DNA from: JALSRY01 sp964428275
GTDB lineage: Bacteria > Planctomycetota > Phycisphaerae > UBA1845 > Fen-1342
NCBI GenBank assembly: GCA_964428275.1
Contig: CAYRXN010000268.1
Coordinates: 1 to 28,551, forward strand
DNA: 28,551 bases
Reading direction: 5' to 3'
Positions 1 through 7,445 of the stretch are shown here, in pieces. The notes beneath the pieces are model-generated. The model made no database searches, was not told where the DNA came from, and worked only from the letters and a program-made list of their open reading frames with translations. Numbering within the stretch: position 1 is the first letter of the stretch; each line of letters begins with the position of its first letter. The position numbers and the translations under genes are program-made.

Positions 1-286
1 GGCGGCGCAGGGTAATTCGCCATTCGGCATTCGGCATTCGCCATTCAGAAAGGGATTGAGGGAGCAGGGATTCAGGGATTCAGGGAAACAGGGACGGAGG
101 GACACAGGGACGAAGGGTGAGGCGGCGCGGGGTAATTCGGCACTCGGCATTCGCCATTCGCCATTCAGAAAGGGAGCGAGGGACGAAGGGAACAGGGATT
201 AGGGGATTGAGGGACAAAGGGACGAAGGGACGCAGGCGTCGCAGGGTAATTCGCCACTCGGCATTCGTCATTCGCCATTCAGAAAG
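1..286. repeat. Degenerate tandem repeat, about 114-120 bp per unit, upstream of cheB
   Basis: Two full units and the beginning of a third are visible. Each unit starts with a conserved core of about 42 bp (11-52, 131-172, 245-286) built from short words such as ATTCGCCATTCGG and ending in CATTCAGAAAG. In the first two units the core is followed by a run of GGGA words spaced mostly 8 nt apart (53-117 and 173-231). The third unit stops right after its core and passes into unique sequence just before cheB. The array probably continues left of the window. Read on the minus strand the repeat stays open for a long way, but the translation is repetitive and looks like a by-product. I see no credible gene here. 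Confidence 0.85.
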
Positions 287-310
287 TCGCTGACGCACGG
301 GACGGTACCC

Positions 311-1390
311 TTGCAAACCGGTGGCCCGATTCGCGTGTTGATCGTACACGACTCGCCGCGCTGGTACGCCGCGCTGGCCGGCGCGCTGGGCGCGCAGTCG
401 GGCATCCGCGTCTGTGAGGCCGCCGCCAGTGCGCACGCCTTGGGGGCGCGGATTCTGGCTGCGCACCCCGACGCCGTTGTGATTGATCTGGCGCTGCCCG
501 AGCCGGTCGCGGTCCCGATTCTGCGGAACCTCCGCGAACACTATCCCGTACCGATCTTCGCGTGCAGCAGTGGTCGGCGCGACCGCACGCCGGCGCTGAG
601 CGCCATCGAGCACGGTGTCCTCGACGTGGTGATCAAGCCGCGCGGCCTGGGACGCGGCCCCTGGCGCCGCCTCGCCGCCGATCTGGCCCAGCGGCTGCGG
701 GCCGCGATCCGGCACGCCCGCCCGGTGGGTTTGCTGGCCGGCGAGGGCTCCCGGCGCCCGGCGTTGTCGTTTCGCAAGGCCGGCATCGACCCGCGACGCC
801 ACCTGATGGTGGTCGGTGCGTCGACGGGTGGCCCGGAGGCCTTGCGCGAGCTGCTCGGCGCCCTGCCGGCTGATGCCCCGCCGGTGGCGATCGTGCAGCA
901 CATGCCGGCGATGTTTACGGGGCCCTTTGCCGAGCGGCTCGACGCTGCGGGTGTCCTGAGCGTCGGCGAGGCCCGCGAGGGCGACCCCCTCGCGCCGGGG
1001 CGGGTTCTCGTCGCCCGGGGCGATACGCACCTCACCGTCAGGCGTGGCGGCGCGGGCTGGTTCGCTCACTACACCGATCAGCGCAGGGTCAACCTCCACT
1101 GTCCCAGCGTGGATGTCCTGTTCGATTCGGCGGTGGCGGCGGCCGGCGCCGCTGCGATCGGCGTGCTGTTGACCGGCATGGGGGACGACGGCGCCCGGGG
1201 GTTGTTGCGCCTGCACGAGTGCGGCGCACTGACGGCGGCGCAGGATCCCCGCTCGTGCGTGGTGGACGGGATGCCGAAAGTGGCTCGCGAGCTGGGAGCC
1301 GCCGACGTGGTCGCAGCCCCCGCCGACCTGCCGGCCCGCCTGATCGAAGCGCTCGTACAGCGCAAGGAAGTCGCCGCGGCGTTTCGTTGA
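311..1390 (+). CDS. cheB: Chemotaxis response regulator protein-glutamate methylesterase/deamidase CheB
   Basis: CheB removes methyl groups from chemoreceptor glutamates (and deamidates glutamines), resetting receptor sensitivity in the cytoplasm. The 359-residue protein has the usual two parts. The receiver domain (about 8-115) has a likely phospho-acceptor Asp59, Ser86/87 and Lys109. The methylesterase domain (about 163-350) has the catalytic triad Ser171 (in GASTGG), His197 (in VQHMP) and Asp293 (in GMGDDG). The receiver acidic pair is changed to His13-Asp14, where most family members have two acidic residues. The start used is TTG at 311; GTG at 335 is an alternative that would trim the N terminus right up to the first receiver strand. 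No cheR, cheA or receptor gene is visible nearby, so it is an orphan within this window. It converges on elbB with 22 bp between the stops. Confidence 0.9.
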   Translation: MQTGGPIRVLIVHDSPRWYAALAGALGAQSGIRVCEAAASAHALGARILAAHPDAVVIDLALPEPVAVPILRNLREHYPVPIFACSSGRRDRTPALSAIEHGVLDVVIKPRGLGRGPWRRLAADLAQRLRAAIRHARPVGLLAGEGSRRPALSFRKAGIDPRRHLMVVGASTGGPEALRELLGALPADAPPVAIVQHMPAMFTGPFAERLDAAGVLSVGEAREGDPLAPGRVLVARGDTHLTVRRGGAGWFAHYTDQRRVNLHCPSVDVLFDSAVAAAGAAAIGVLLTGMGDDGARGLLRLHECGALTAAQDPRSCVVDGMPKVARELGAADVVAAPADLPARLIEALVQRKEVAAAFR

Positions 1391-1400
1391 AACGCGGCGG
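1374..1400. terminator. Hairpin across the cheB stop codon, between convergent genes
   Basis: GCGTTTC (1379-1385), loop GTT, GAAACGC (1389-1395), then one mismatch and four more G-C pairs out to 1374/1400. It spans the cheB stop codon (1388-1390) and lies just past the elbB stop. There is no U tract, so intrinsic termination is uncertain; it could serve either gene or protect mRNA ends. Confidence 0.4.
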
Positions 1401-1412
1401 GCGTCCCGGTGC

Positions 1413-2075
1413 TCAGCCGATCATCGCGAGCAGTTTCTCGATGAGTTTGGCGATGCCGGCGTGGATGGCCGCCGGTCCCGGGCCGAGCATGTAGGCGGGC
1501 GTCGTGACCACCTTGTGCGTTTCGTCCGCCACGCACTCCGTCACCGCGCAATCCACGTGCTCGCAGCCCATCGCGTTGATCGCCCCGGCGGTACCGGCGT
1601 CGTTGCCGATCGTGACGCGGGCCTTGATCCCCCGCTTGCCCGCGATTCGGGCCAGCAGTGCGGGGGCGATGCAGATCGCGCCGACCGGCTTGTTCTGCTC
1701 GAGCATCTCGCCGACGAGCTTTTCGACATCCGGATTGACGCTGCACTCGGCCCCGTCGTCCGCGAACGAGCAGAGGTTCTTGGCCGCCCCGAACCCCCCG
1801 GGCAGCACCAGCGCGTCGAGTTCCGCGGCCGCCACCGCAGCGACGTCGCGGATGTCGCAGCGTGCGATCCGCGCCGACTCCTTGAGCACGTTGCGCGACT
1901 CGCGGGTGGGCTGTTTGGTAGCGTGGTCCACGACCTGCTTCACGTCGATATCGGGCGCGCAGCAGACGATCGTCGCCCCGTGGCGATCGAGTTCCAGCAG
2001 CGTACAAACCGCTTCGTGAATCTCCGCGCCGTCGAGAAAGCCGCAACCGGAGAGTACGACACCGACTGTGGGCAT
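1413..2075 (-). CDS. elbB: Isoprenoid biosynthesis glyoxalase ElbB (DJ-1/PfpI superfamily)
   Basis: This 220-residue protein matches ElbB in length and motifs. ElbB proteins have weak glyoxalase activity and were linked to isoprenoid (lycopene) yield in E. coli; the physiological substrate is not settled. Visible features are the N-terminal VGVVLSGCGFLDGAEIHEA stretch, LPGGFGAAKNL at 91-101, and the nucleophile-elbow cysteine Cys135 in GAICIAPA. The C-terminal GPGPAAIHAGI segment is also typical. The ATG at 2075 is preceded by a very good Shine-Dalgarno (GGGAGGT, spacing about 4), which fixes the start. A TACAAT hexamer lies about 43 bp upstream. Other isoprenoid genes (ispA, dxs) occur 16-19 kb away in the window, not in the same transcription unit. 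Confidence 0.92.
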   Translation of the reverse strand: MPTVGVVLSGCGFLDGAEIHEAVCTLLELDRHGATIVCCAPDIDVKQVVDHATKQPTRESRNVLKESARIARCDIRDVAAVAAAELDALVLPGGFGAAKNLCSFADDGAECSVNPDVEKLVGEMLEQNKPVGAICIAPALLARIAGKRGIKARVTIGNDAGTAGAINAMGCEHVDCAVTECVADETHKVVTTPAYMLGPGPAAIHAGIAKLIEKLLAMIG

Positions 2076-2118
2076 GATGACCTCCCTTCTCGGGTTTCAG
2101 AGCGTCTCATCGGGTGCC

Positions 2119-2124
2119 ATTGTA
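2119..2124 (-). promoter_or_regulatory. Candidate -10 hexamer for elbB
   Basis: TACAAT on the minus strand matches the sigma-70 -10 consensus at five of six positions. It would place transcription start near 2112, giving a leader of about 37 nt that contains the strong ribosome binding site of elbB. No convincing -35 hexamer is visible at 16-18 bp. Confidence 0.35.
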
Positions 2125-2292
2125 CGTCTGTCCGGGCTGGATGCACGGGGATCCCGGGCAAAACGAGGACGTGGCAATCTGTGGCGGGCTGGTTCTTGGA
2201 AGCCGAGGCGCCGCGCGGCCGAAGGGAAAGTGCGCTGCGGGCGTGTTGCTCCACCCGGTCGGAGTCGGTCCGTTGGCGTTCGGGCCTGCGGG

Positions 2293-3222
2293 TTACTTGC
2301 TGAACGCGTGCATGAGCTGGATTCCCGCCGGACCGGCCAGCACGATGCCCATCGCGGGGAAGATGAACATCACCAGCGGGATCATCAGTTTGACGGCGGT
2401 CTTCTGGGCGCGTTCCTCGGCCTGCTGGCGGCGTTTGGTGCGCATCGCGTTGCCCTGGTTGCGCAGGGCGGCCGAGACGCTCGTGCCGAACCGCTCGGCC
2501 TGCGAGATCACCGACACGAGCGAGCGCAACTCGTCGAGGCCGACGCGGCGGGCCATGTTGTCGAGCGCCTCGGCCCGGCGGATGCCCATCTGCGTTTCCA
2601 TCGTCGCGATGCGGAACTCCTCGGACACCTCCGGGTGCACCAGCGCCATTTCCTCGCCGACGCGCTTGATCGCCGAATCGAGCGCCAGGCCCGACTCGAC
2701 CGAGACGACCAGCAGGTCGAGCACGTCGGGCAGGCCGCGGCGGACCTTGTCCTTGCGCGACTTGATCGCCATGTCGAGCCACATCCCCGGCGCGATGAAG
2801 CCGGCCCCCCCGGCGAACATGACGCACGCCAGAATGCCGCGCGTGCCGTAGCCCAGCGAAGCCCCGATCGCGGCCCCCGCCAGGAACCCGACCAGCAGCA
2901 CGGCGGTCTTGCTGGCCAGGAAGATCGTCTGGGCCTGCGGCGAGCGGAACCCCGCCTGGATGAGCTTTTCGCGCAGTTGCGACTGCTCCTGGTCGGAGAC
3001 GGGCAGCACGATGCGCGAGAGCATCGGCGTGGCCTTGCGCACGAGTTTCTTGGTCGCGGTGGCCTTGGCCTGTTCCTGGATGTCGCGCGTCGGATCGACC
3101 GAGCCGCGGCCCTCGAGCCGCCGCTTGACCGCGTCGCGCGATTCGCCCTTGCGCGGCAGCACGCTGTAGAGGATCAGCCCCGCGCCGACAACCAGCAGTA
3201 CGATGATGCTCACGATATCCAT
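2293..3222 (-). CDS. tadC: Tad pilus inner-membrane platform protein TadC (type II secretion F family)
   Basis: This 309-residue membrane protein is the second GspF-like platform component of the Tad (Flp pilus) machine, working with TadB and the TadA ATPase to polymerise pilin. It has an N-terminal membrane anchor (about 3-20), a pair of hydrophobic segments at about 105-150, the cytoplasmic T2SSF helical domain (about 170-280, including LPDVLDLLVVSVESGLALDSAI), and a final hydrophobic segment (about 278-305). The ATG at 3222 has an AAGGGTG ribosome binding site about 8 nt upstream. It is the last gene of the Tad unit, 61 bp after tadB. The 217 bp on its far side hold the elbB leader and nothing else I can identify. 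Confidence 0.92.
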   Translation of the reverse strand: MDIVSIIVLLVVGAGLILYSVLPRKGESRDAVKRRLEGRGSVDPTRDIQEQAKATATKKLVRKATPMLSRIVLPVSDQEQSQLREKLIQAGFRSPQAQTIFLASKTAVLLVGFLAGAAIGASLGYGTRGILACVMFAGGAGFIAPGMWLDMAIKSRKDKVRRGLPDVLDLLVVSVESGLALDSAIKRVGEEMALVHPEVSEEFRIATMETQMGIRRAEALDNMARRVGLDELRSLVSVISQAERFGTSVSAALRNQGNAMRTKRRQQAEERAQKTAVKLMIPLVMFIFPAMGIVLAGPAGIQLMHAFSK

Positions 3223-3283
3223 GACGACACCCTTGTTCCGGCCCCGCCAACCGGGGCGCTTCCGCGGCGGTCGGCTCCCGTGG

Positions 3284-4273
3284 TCAGATCTTGATGTTGA
3301 TGATCTTCTTGATCATCACCCACCCCATCAGCATCGAGACGATCGCGAAGGTGGAGAGCATCTGGCCCGTGGGGTCGGTCCAGAGCACCTTCGCGTAGTC
3401 GTAGTTGATCTTGAGCATCGCGCCGAAGACCAGGAACGGCAGGGCCAGCAGGACGTATCCCGACAGCCGGCCCTCGGCCGTCAGGGCCTTGACCGTGCCG
3501 TGCAGCTTGATGCGGTCGCGGATCACGCTGCTGATCTTGTCGAGCACTTCGGCCAGGTCGCCGCCGGTCTGGCGCTGGATCAGGACGGCGGTGACGAAGA
3601 AGCGCACGTCGAGCACGTCCATGCGGTTGGCCAGGTTGGTGAGGGCGTCCTCGATCTTGAGGCCGAGGTTCTGCTCGTGGAAGACGCGGCCGAACTCGGT
3701 TCCGGCGGGCTCGGGCAGCTCGTTGGCGATCACCTGCATCCCGCTGGCCAGCGAATGGCCGGCGCGCAGGGCCTGGCTGAGCAGTTCGAACACGTCGGGC
3801 AACTGCTGAACCAGCGCGGCCATGCGTTTCTTGCGTTTCCACACCAGATAGAGGATCGGCAGCACGTAGACCGCCACGACGGCGCCCAGGTCCACGAGCA
3901 GCGGCACGTGAAACACGACCAGCACGGCGAGCAGGATGCTGGCCGCCAGCGTGATGTTGACGAGCACCTGCGAGGCGGACCAGGGCATGTTGGCCTGTTC
4001 GAGAATCGTCTGGAGCCGCTCGGTGAACTTCATGCGCGCGAACATGCCGGCGAGCACGCCCTCGACCTTGGGGGCCTCCTTGCGGAGGTTGGTCAGGTCG
4101 ATCGCCTGCGCCGCCGGGGCCGTCGAGCGTCCCTTGAGACGCCCGGCGATCTTCTTCTTGGGCGCGCTGCGCAAGTCCGCCACGAGCTGGTAGATGCCGT
4201 AGCAGGCCATCAGCGGCCCCGCCACCAGCAGCACGAGCAAGAGGGTATCGCTGCCCAGGGCCAGCAGAGTCAT
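3284..4273 (-). CDS. tadB: Tad pilus inner-membrane platform protein TadB (type II secretion F family)
   Basis: A GspF-like inner-membrane platform protein that pairs with TadC and couples to the TadA ATPase. There is an N-terminal hydrophobic segment, a central hydrophobic pair (about 110-145), the T2SSF domain with LPDVFELLSQALRAGHSL and QTGGDLAEVLDKIS, and C-terminal membrane segments. The reading frame stays open to a GTG at 4294, but AGGAG lies about 9 nt before the ATG at 4273, so I prefer that start (329 residues). It follows tadA by about 31 bp and precedes tadC by 61 bp, as in a normal tadABC set. Confidence 0.92.
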   Translation of the reverse strand: MTLLALGSDTLLLVLLVAGPLMACYGIYQLVADLRSAPKKKIAGRLKGRSTAPAAQAIDLTNLRKEAPKVEGVLAGMFARMKFTERLQTILEQANMPWSASQVLVNITLAASILLAVLVVFHVPLLVDLGAVVAVYVLPILYLVWKRKKRMAALVQQLPDVFELLSQALRAGHSLASGMQVIANELPEPAGTEFGRVFHEQNLGLKIEDALTNLANRMDVLDVRFFVTAVLIQRQTGGDLAEVLDKISSVIRDRIKLHGTVKALTAEGRLSGYVLLALPFLVFGAMLKINYDYAKVLWTDPTGQMLSTFAIVSMLMGWVMIKKIINIKI

Positions 4274-4304
4274 GGTTGCAATCTCCTGCTCCACGGTTCG
4301 CCGG

Positions 4305-5528
4305 TCATTCGAAATCAGCCACCAGATCGCGCGGCTGGAAGATCGACGGGTCGATCTTGGCGCCGTGCGCGATCAGGCGATCCATGAACAACGGCCGCAC
4401 GCCCGTGGAAACGATGCGACCGTAGGCCTTTCCTTCCGCGTCCACGCCGTCCTGCTCGAACTTGAAGATGTCCTGCATGACGACCACGTCCCCTTCCATC
4501 CCCTGGACTTCCGTGACCGAGATGATCTTGCGGCGGCCGCCGGTGAGCCGCGCCGCCTGGACGATCATGTCGATCGCGGAGGCGAACTGCTGGCGGATGG
4601 CCTTCTGCGGCAGCTCGAAGCCCGACATCATCACCATCGTCTCCACGCGCTGCACCGCGTCGCGGGTGTTGTTGGCGTGGATCGTGGTCATCGAGCCTTC
4701 GTGGCCGGTGTTCATCGCCTGCAACATGTCGAGCGTTTCGCCGCCGCGGCACTCGCCGACCACGATCCGGTCGGGCCGCATGCGCAGGGCGTTGACGAGC
4801 AGGTCGCGGATCGTGACGCGGCCCTTGCCCTCGAGGTTGGGCGGGCGCGTTTCGAGCCGCACGATGTGCGGCTGCCGCAGTTGCAGCTCGGCGGCGTCTT
4901 CGATCGTGACGATGCGCTCGTCGGCCGGGATGAAGCCCGAGAGGTTGTTCAGCAGCGTCGTCTTACCCGAGCCGGTTCCGCCGGCGATCAGGATGTTGAG
5001 CCCGGCGACGACACACGCCTCGAAGAACTCGACCATCTCCGGGGAACACGACTTGAAGCGGATGTAGTCGTCCCAGGTGATCGGGTTGCTGCCGAAGCGC
5101 CGGATCGACATCGAGGGACCGTCGATCGCCAGCGGCGGGATGATCGCGTTGACGCGGCTGCCGTCCTTGAGCCGGGCATCGACCATCGGCGAGACTTCGT
5201 CGCAGCGCCGCCCGAGCGGCGAAACGATCTTGTCGATGATGTGCAGCAGGTGGCTGTCGTCCTTGAACTTCACGTCGGTCAGCTCGAGCCGGCCGCCGCG
5301 CTCGACGTAGACCTGGCGCGGGCCGTTGATGAGGATGTCCGAGATCTTGGGATCGGCCAGCAGCGGTTCGAGCGGCCCGAGGCCGAAGGTCTCGTCGAGG
5401 ATTTCCTGGGCGAGCCGTTCGCGTTCGCTGGCGTTGAGCAGCGTGTCCTCTTCGCGGCACAGCGCCAGGACGACGGTGCGGACCTGCTCGCGCAGTTCGT
5501 CGGAGGCGTCCCCGCCGAGCTTGCTCAT
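4305..5528 (-). CDS. tadA: Tad pilus assembly ATPase TadA/CpaF, ATPase portion downstream of an in-frame stop
   Basis: This is the type II/IV secretion ATPase that powers Flp pilus assembly in the cytoplasm. Counting from ATG 5528 (407 residues), Walker A GGTGSGKT is at 183-190, the Asp box TIEDAAEL at 208-215, Walker B VVGECRGGE near 256-264, and the His box TGHEGSMTTIHANN at 274-287; all are intact. The homology does not begin at this ATG. The same frame upstream reads LKGTIHRKLVEQLD, the usual CpaF N-terminal helix, directly preceded by TAA (5571-5573). ATG 5528 has no convincing ribosome binding site. The authentic start is probably ATG 5807, making this either a nonsense-disrupted gene, a sequence error, or a product of reinitiation or readthrough. 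Confidence 0.85.
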   Translation of the reverse strand: MSKLGGDASDELREQVRTVVLALCREEDTLLNASERERLAQEILDETFGLGPLEPLLADPKISDILINGPRQVYVERGGRLELTDVKFKDDSHLLHIIDKIVSPLGRRCDEVSPMVDARLKDGSRVNAIIPPLAIDGPSMSIRRFGSNPITWDDYIRFKSCSPEMVEFFEACVVAGLNILIAGGTGSGKTTLLNNLSGFIPADERIVTIEDAAELQLRQPHIVRLETRPPNLEGKGRVTIRDLLVNALRMRPDRIVVGECRGGETLDMLQAMNTGHEGSMTTIHANNTRDAVQRVETMVMMSGFELPQKAIRQQFASAIDMIVQAARLTGGRRKIISVTEVQGMEGDVVVMQDIFKFEQDGVDAEGKAYGRIVSTGVRPLFMDRLIAHGAKIDPSIFQPRDLVADFE

Positions 5529-5570
5529 GTCGAGCTGCTCGACCAGCTTGCGATGGATCGTGCCCTTGAG

Positions 5571-5807
5571 TTAGTAGAACTGCTGGAGTTTCTCGTCTGA
5601 GGGTCTGCTGGCGCGCTTCTTGAGCACCGCCGGTTTCGGGGCCGCGGCGACCTTGATGGCGGCGGGGGCGGTGTTGGTGGCGGCCGGCTGCTCGGCCGGG
5701 GGCGGCGCCGGCGGAGCGGGCTCGGCCGGCGGCGGTGCGGCCGGCGCCGGCTTGGCCGCGGCCGGGGCGGCCGCGGGGGTGGCAGGCTTCTTCGTAAACA
5801 GACCCAT
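5571..5807 (-). pseudogene. tadA: N-terminal part of TadA/CpaF, cut off by an in-frame TAA
   Basis: The 78 codons begin MGLFTKKP, run through a low-complexity Ala/Pro-rich linker (about 9-60), and end PSDEKLQQFY followed by TAA. The frame is identical to that of the tadA ATPase (5807 and 5528 differ by 279, a multiple of three), and the homologous CpaF sequence resumes at the codon after the stop. In CpaF proteins a residue such as Glu is expected at this position, so a single G-to-T change (GAA to TAA) would explain it. The ATG at 5807 has an AGGGAG ribosome binding site at good spacing, whereas ATG 5528 does not. That makes this the true translational start of tadA. Joined, the two parts would be 499 residues. 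A free-standing small peptide is possible but less likely. Confidence 0.65.
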
Positions 5808-5840
5808 CGACGACTCCCTCTGCGCGACGCGACCGCGCCG

Positions 5841-7082
5841 CTACTTCGATCCGGCGAAAAACGACAACAGCCCCTTTTTCCCGGCCTCGGCCCGGGCCGC
5901 GGCTTCCGTGGCGAGCTGCTCGTCCTCGCGGCTCGCCACGGCCTGGGCGATCTTGGCGTAGGCCTGGCGCAGCCGCGCGCGGGGCGCCATCGTCAGCAGC
6001 GGGGCCCCGACGTTCACGGCCGCGGCGCTGGTCTTCCATTCGTCGGGGATGATGAAATCGATCTTGCGGTCGAGCGTGGCCTCGACGTCCTCCTGGTCCA
6101 GATAGCCCGACTCGCGGCCGTGGCGATTGCAGACCAGGCGCACCCGCTCCGTGGCGTAGCCGGTACTGCCCAGCTCGCGCAGGATGCGGTCGGCGTTGCG
6201 CACCGAGGGCACCAGCAGTTGCAGCACGAGCAGGTACGTGTCGGCCATGTCGTAGACCGAGCGGGCGCTGCTGTCGAAGCGCGGCGGCAGATCGACCACG
6301 AGAAAATCGTAGTGTTCCTGCAAGGCGGCCAGCACGCCCGCGGCCTGGGCCGCGTTGATCTGCTCGGCCTGGGCGAAATCGCTCGGCCGCGCCAGCACGT
6401 GGACGCCGGTGGAATGCTTGCACATGGCCCGGTCGATCATGTGGGCGTCGATCTGCTCGGCGGTTTCGCACAGCTCGGCGATGGTGTAGGTCGGCTGGAT
6501 GTCGAGTTGCATCGCCACCTGTCCGAAGCGCAGGTCCATGTCGATGGCGGCGACGCGCGGGCGGGCCTCGGGGCCGGAAGCGCCCTCCCAGTTCTCGATC
6601 TGGGTGAGCTCGACGGCGAGGTTGGTCGTGAGCTGCGTCGCCCCGACGCCGCCGGAGGTTCCCACGACCGCGATCAGCCGCCCGAGCTTGCGGTTGCTGC
6701 CGGCCATCTCGCCGCCGATGCGCTGGAGCGTTTCGGCGAGCTGCTCGGGGGGGAAGGGCTTCCAGAGGAACTCTTTCATCCCGGCCCGCATGGCCCGCAT
6801 GACCAGTTCGGCGTCGCGGTCTTCGGTCATGGCGACGGCCGCGAGCCGGCCGCGGGTTTCCTCGATCACGGGGGCGACGATGTCCATCATCGCCGCGGCG
6901 TTGGGGTCGAGGTGCAGCAGCAGCACTTCGGCGGGAAGTTGGGAGACGGCCTGGGCGAGCATCGCCGGCTCGTCGATTTCGGCGACGATCCGCACGCCAT
7001 CGATGGAGAGCAACACGGCCCGCAGATCGGGCGCGACTTCCTCGTCCGTGTTGACGACGATGACTCGCATACTCTGACTCAC
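5841..7082 (-). CDS. tadZ: Tad pilus localisation protein TadZ/CpaE (receiver-like domain plus atypical ParA/MinD-type ATPase domain)
   Basis: TadZ/CpaE proteins place the Tad machine at the cell pole or another site. The 413-residue protein has an atypical receiver-like domain (about 5-125) and a SIMIBI/ParA-like domain (about 134-400). The P-loop at 141-149 reads GTSGGVGAT: the ParA signature lysine is Ser143 and the P-loop lysine is Ala148, so both are missing. The VVDLPP segment (Walker B-like, about 277-282) is kept. Loss of these lysines is known within the TadZ family, so this may bind nucleotide weakly or not hydrolyse it. I use GTG 7082, with GGAAGGA about 11 nt upstream; ATG 7070 is an alternative. 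It lies 33 bp before the tadA start. Confidence 0.88.
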   Translation of the reverse strand: MSQSMRVIVVNTDEEVAPDLRAVLLSIDGVRIVAEIDEPAMLAQAVSQLPAEVLLLHLDPNAAAMMDIVAPVIEETRGRLAAVAMTEDRDAELVMRAMRAGMKEFLWKPFPPEQLAETLQRIGGEMAGSNRKLGRLIAVVGTSGGVGATQLTTNLAVELTQIENWEGASGPEARPRVAAIDMDLRFGQVAMQLDIQPTYTIAELCETAEQIDAHMIDRAMCKHSTGVHVLARPSDFAQAEQINAAQAAGVLAALQEHYDFLVVDLPPRFDSSARSVYDMADTYLLVLQLLVPSVRNADRILRELGSTGYATERVRLVCNRHGRESGYLDQEDVEATLDRKIDFIIPDEWKTSAAAVNVGAPLLTMAPRARLRQAYAKIAQAVASREDEQLATEAAARAEAGKKGLLSFFAGSK

Positions 7083-7445
7083 GCTGGTGCGATTCCTTCC
7101 CGGTTCCGGCGTCTGGTGTCACTCCGCGCGGGGCGCACCGGCACGGGAGTTTCCGTGTGTCGGCGCGCCTCGCTCGCTTGGCTGTGCGTCATGGGTTTCA
7201 TCGGCCAAATCCGGCCCCGCTGTATCTACGGGGCGATTTCGCCGATCCGGCCGCGGGGGCGCTGTCTTTCTCGGTCATCGCGCCGCGCCCCGGCACGACC
7301 GCGGGCCGGAACTCGCCGACCCCGATATCGGACGGCGACCCGAGCCACCGAAACCGATTCCGACGTCGGGCCGAGCCCCGACCCGCGGGGGTGCGGCCGC
7401 GTCCACGCGGGCCCCCGGGCGCGCGTGGCTGAGGTGCCCGGGCGC
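7083..7445. other. Intergenic region between the TadG-like gene and tadZ
   Basis: These 363 bp separate two Tad genes on the minus strand. They contain a GC-rich hairpin next to the upstream gene's stop codon (7403-7428) and the tadZ ribosome binding site. I find no credible coding sequence: short open frames on both strands are Arg/Pro/Gly-rich and lack start signals. A secondary promoter for tadZABC could lie here, but I cannot point to a convincing one. Confidence 0.6.
7403..7428 (-). terminator. GC-rich hairpin after the TadG-like gene
   Basis: CCACGCG (7403-7409) pairs with CGCGTGG (7422-7428). The interior adds GCC/GGC pairing after one mismatch. It lies 18 bp beyond the stop codon at 7446. 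No U tract follows on the minus strand, so it may act as a partial terminator or an RNA-end stabiliser. Confidence 0.35.

Noticed and set aside
1..286. The repeat array as a CRISPR
   Set aside because: The units are about 114-120 bp and contain internal short repeats; there are no unique spacers of uniform length, and no cas genes are present.
80..1216. Long minus-strand open frame opposite cheB and through the repeat array
   Set aside because: Its sequence is Arg/Pro/Gly-rich without domains, its C-terminal part is translated repeat, and cheB on the other strand has full family motifs.
5571..5573. In-frame stop in tadA as a recoded selenocysteine codon
   Set aside because: The codon is TAA, which is not used for selenocysteine or pyrrolysine, and the position is in an N-terminal helix, not a redox or metal site.
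7083..7445. Small gene between the TadG-like gene and tadZ
   Set aside because: Open frames there lack ribosome binding sites and have compositions typical of non-coding GC-rich sequence.
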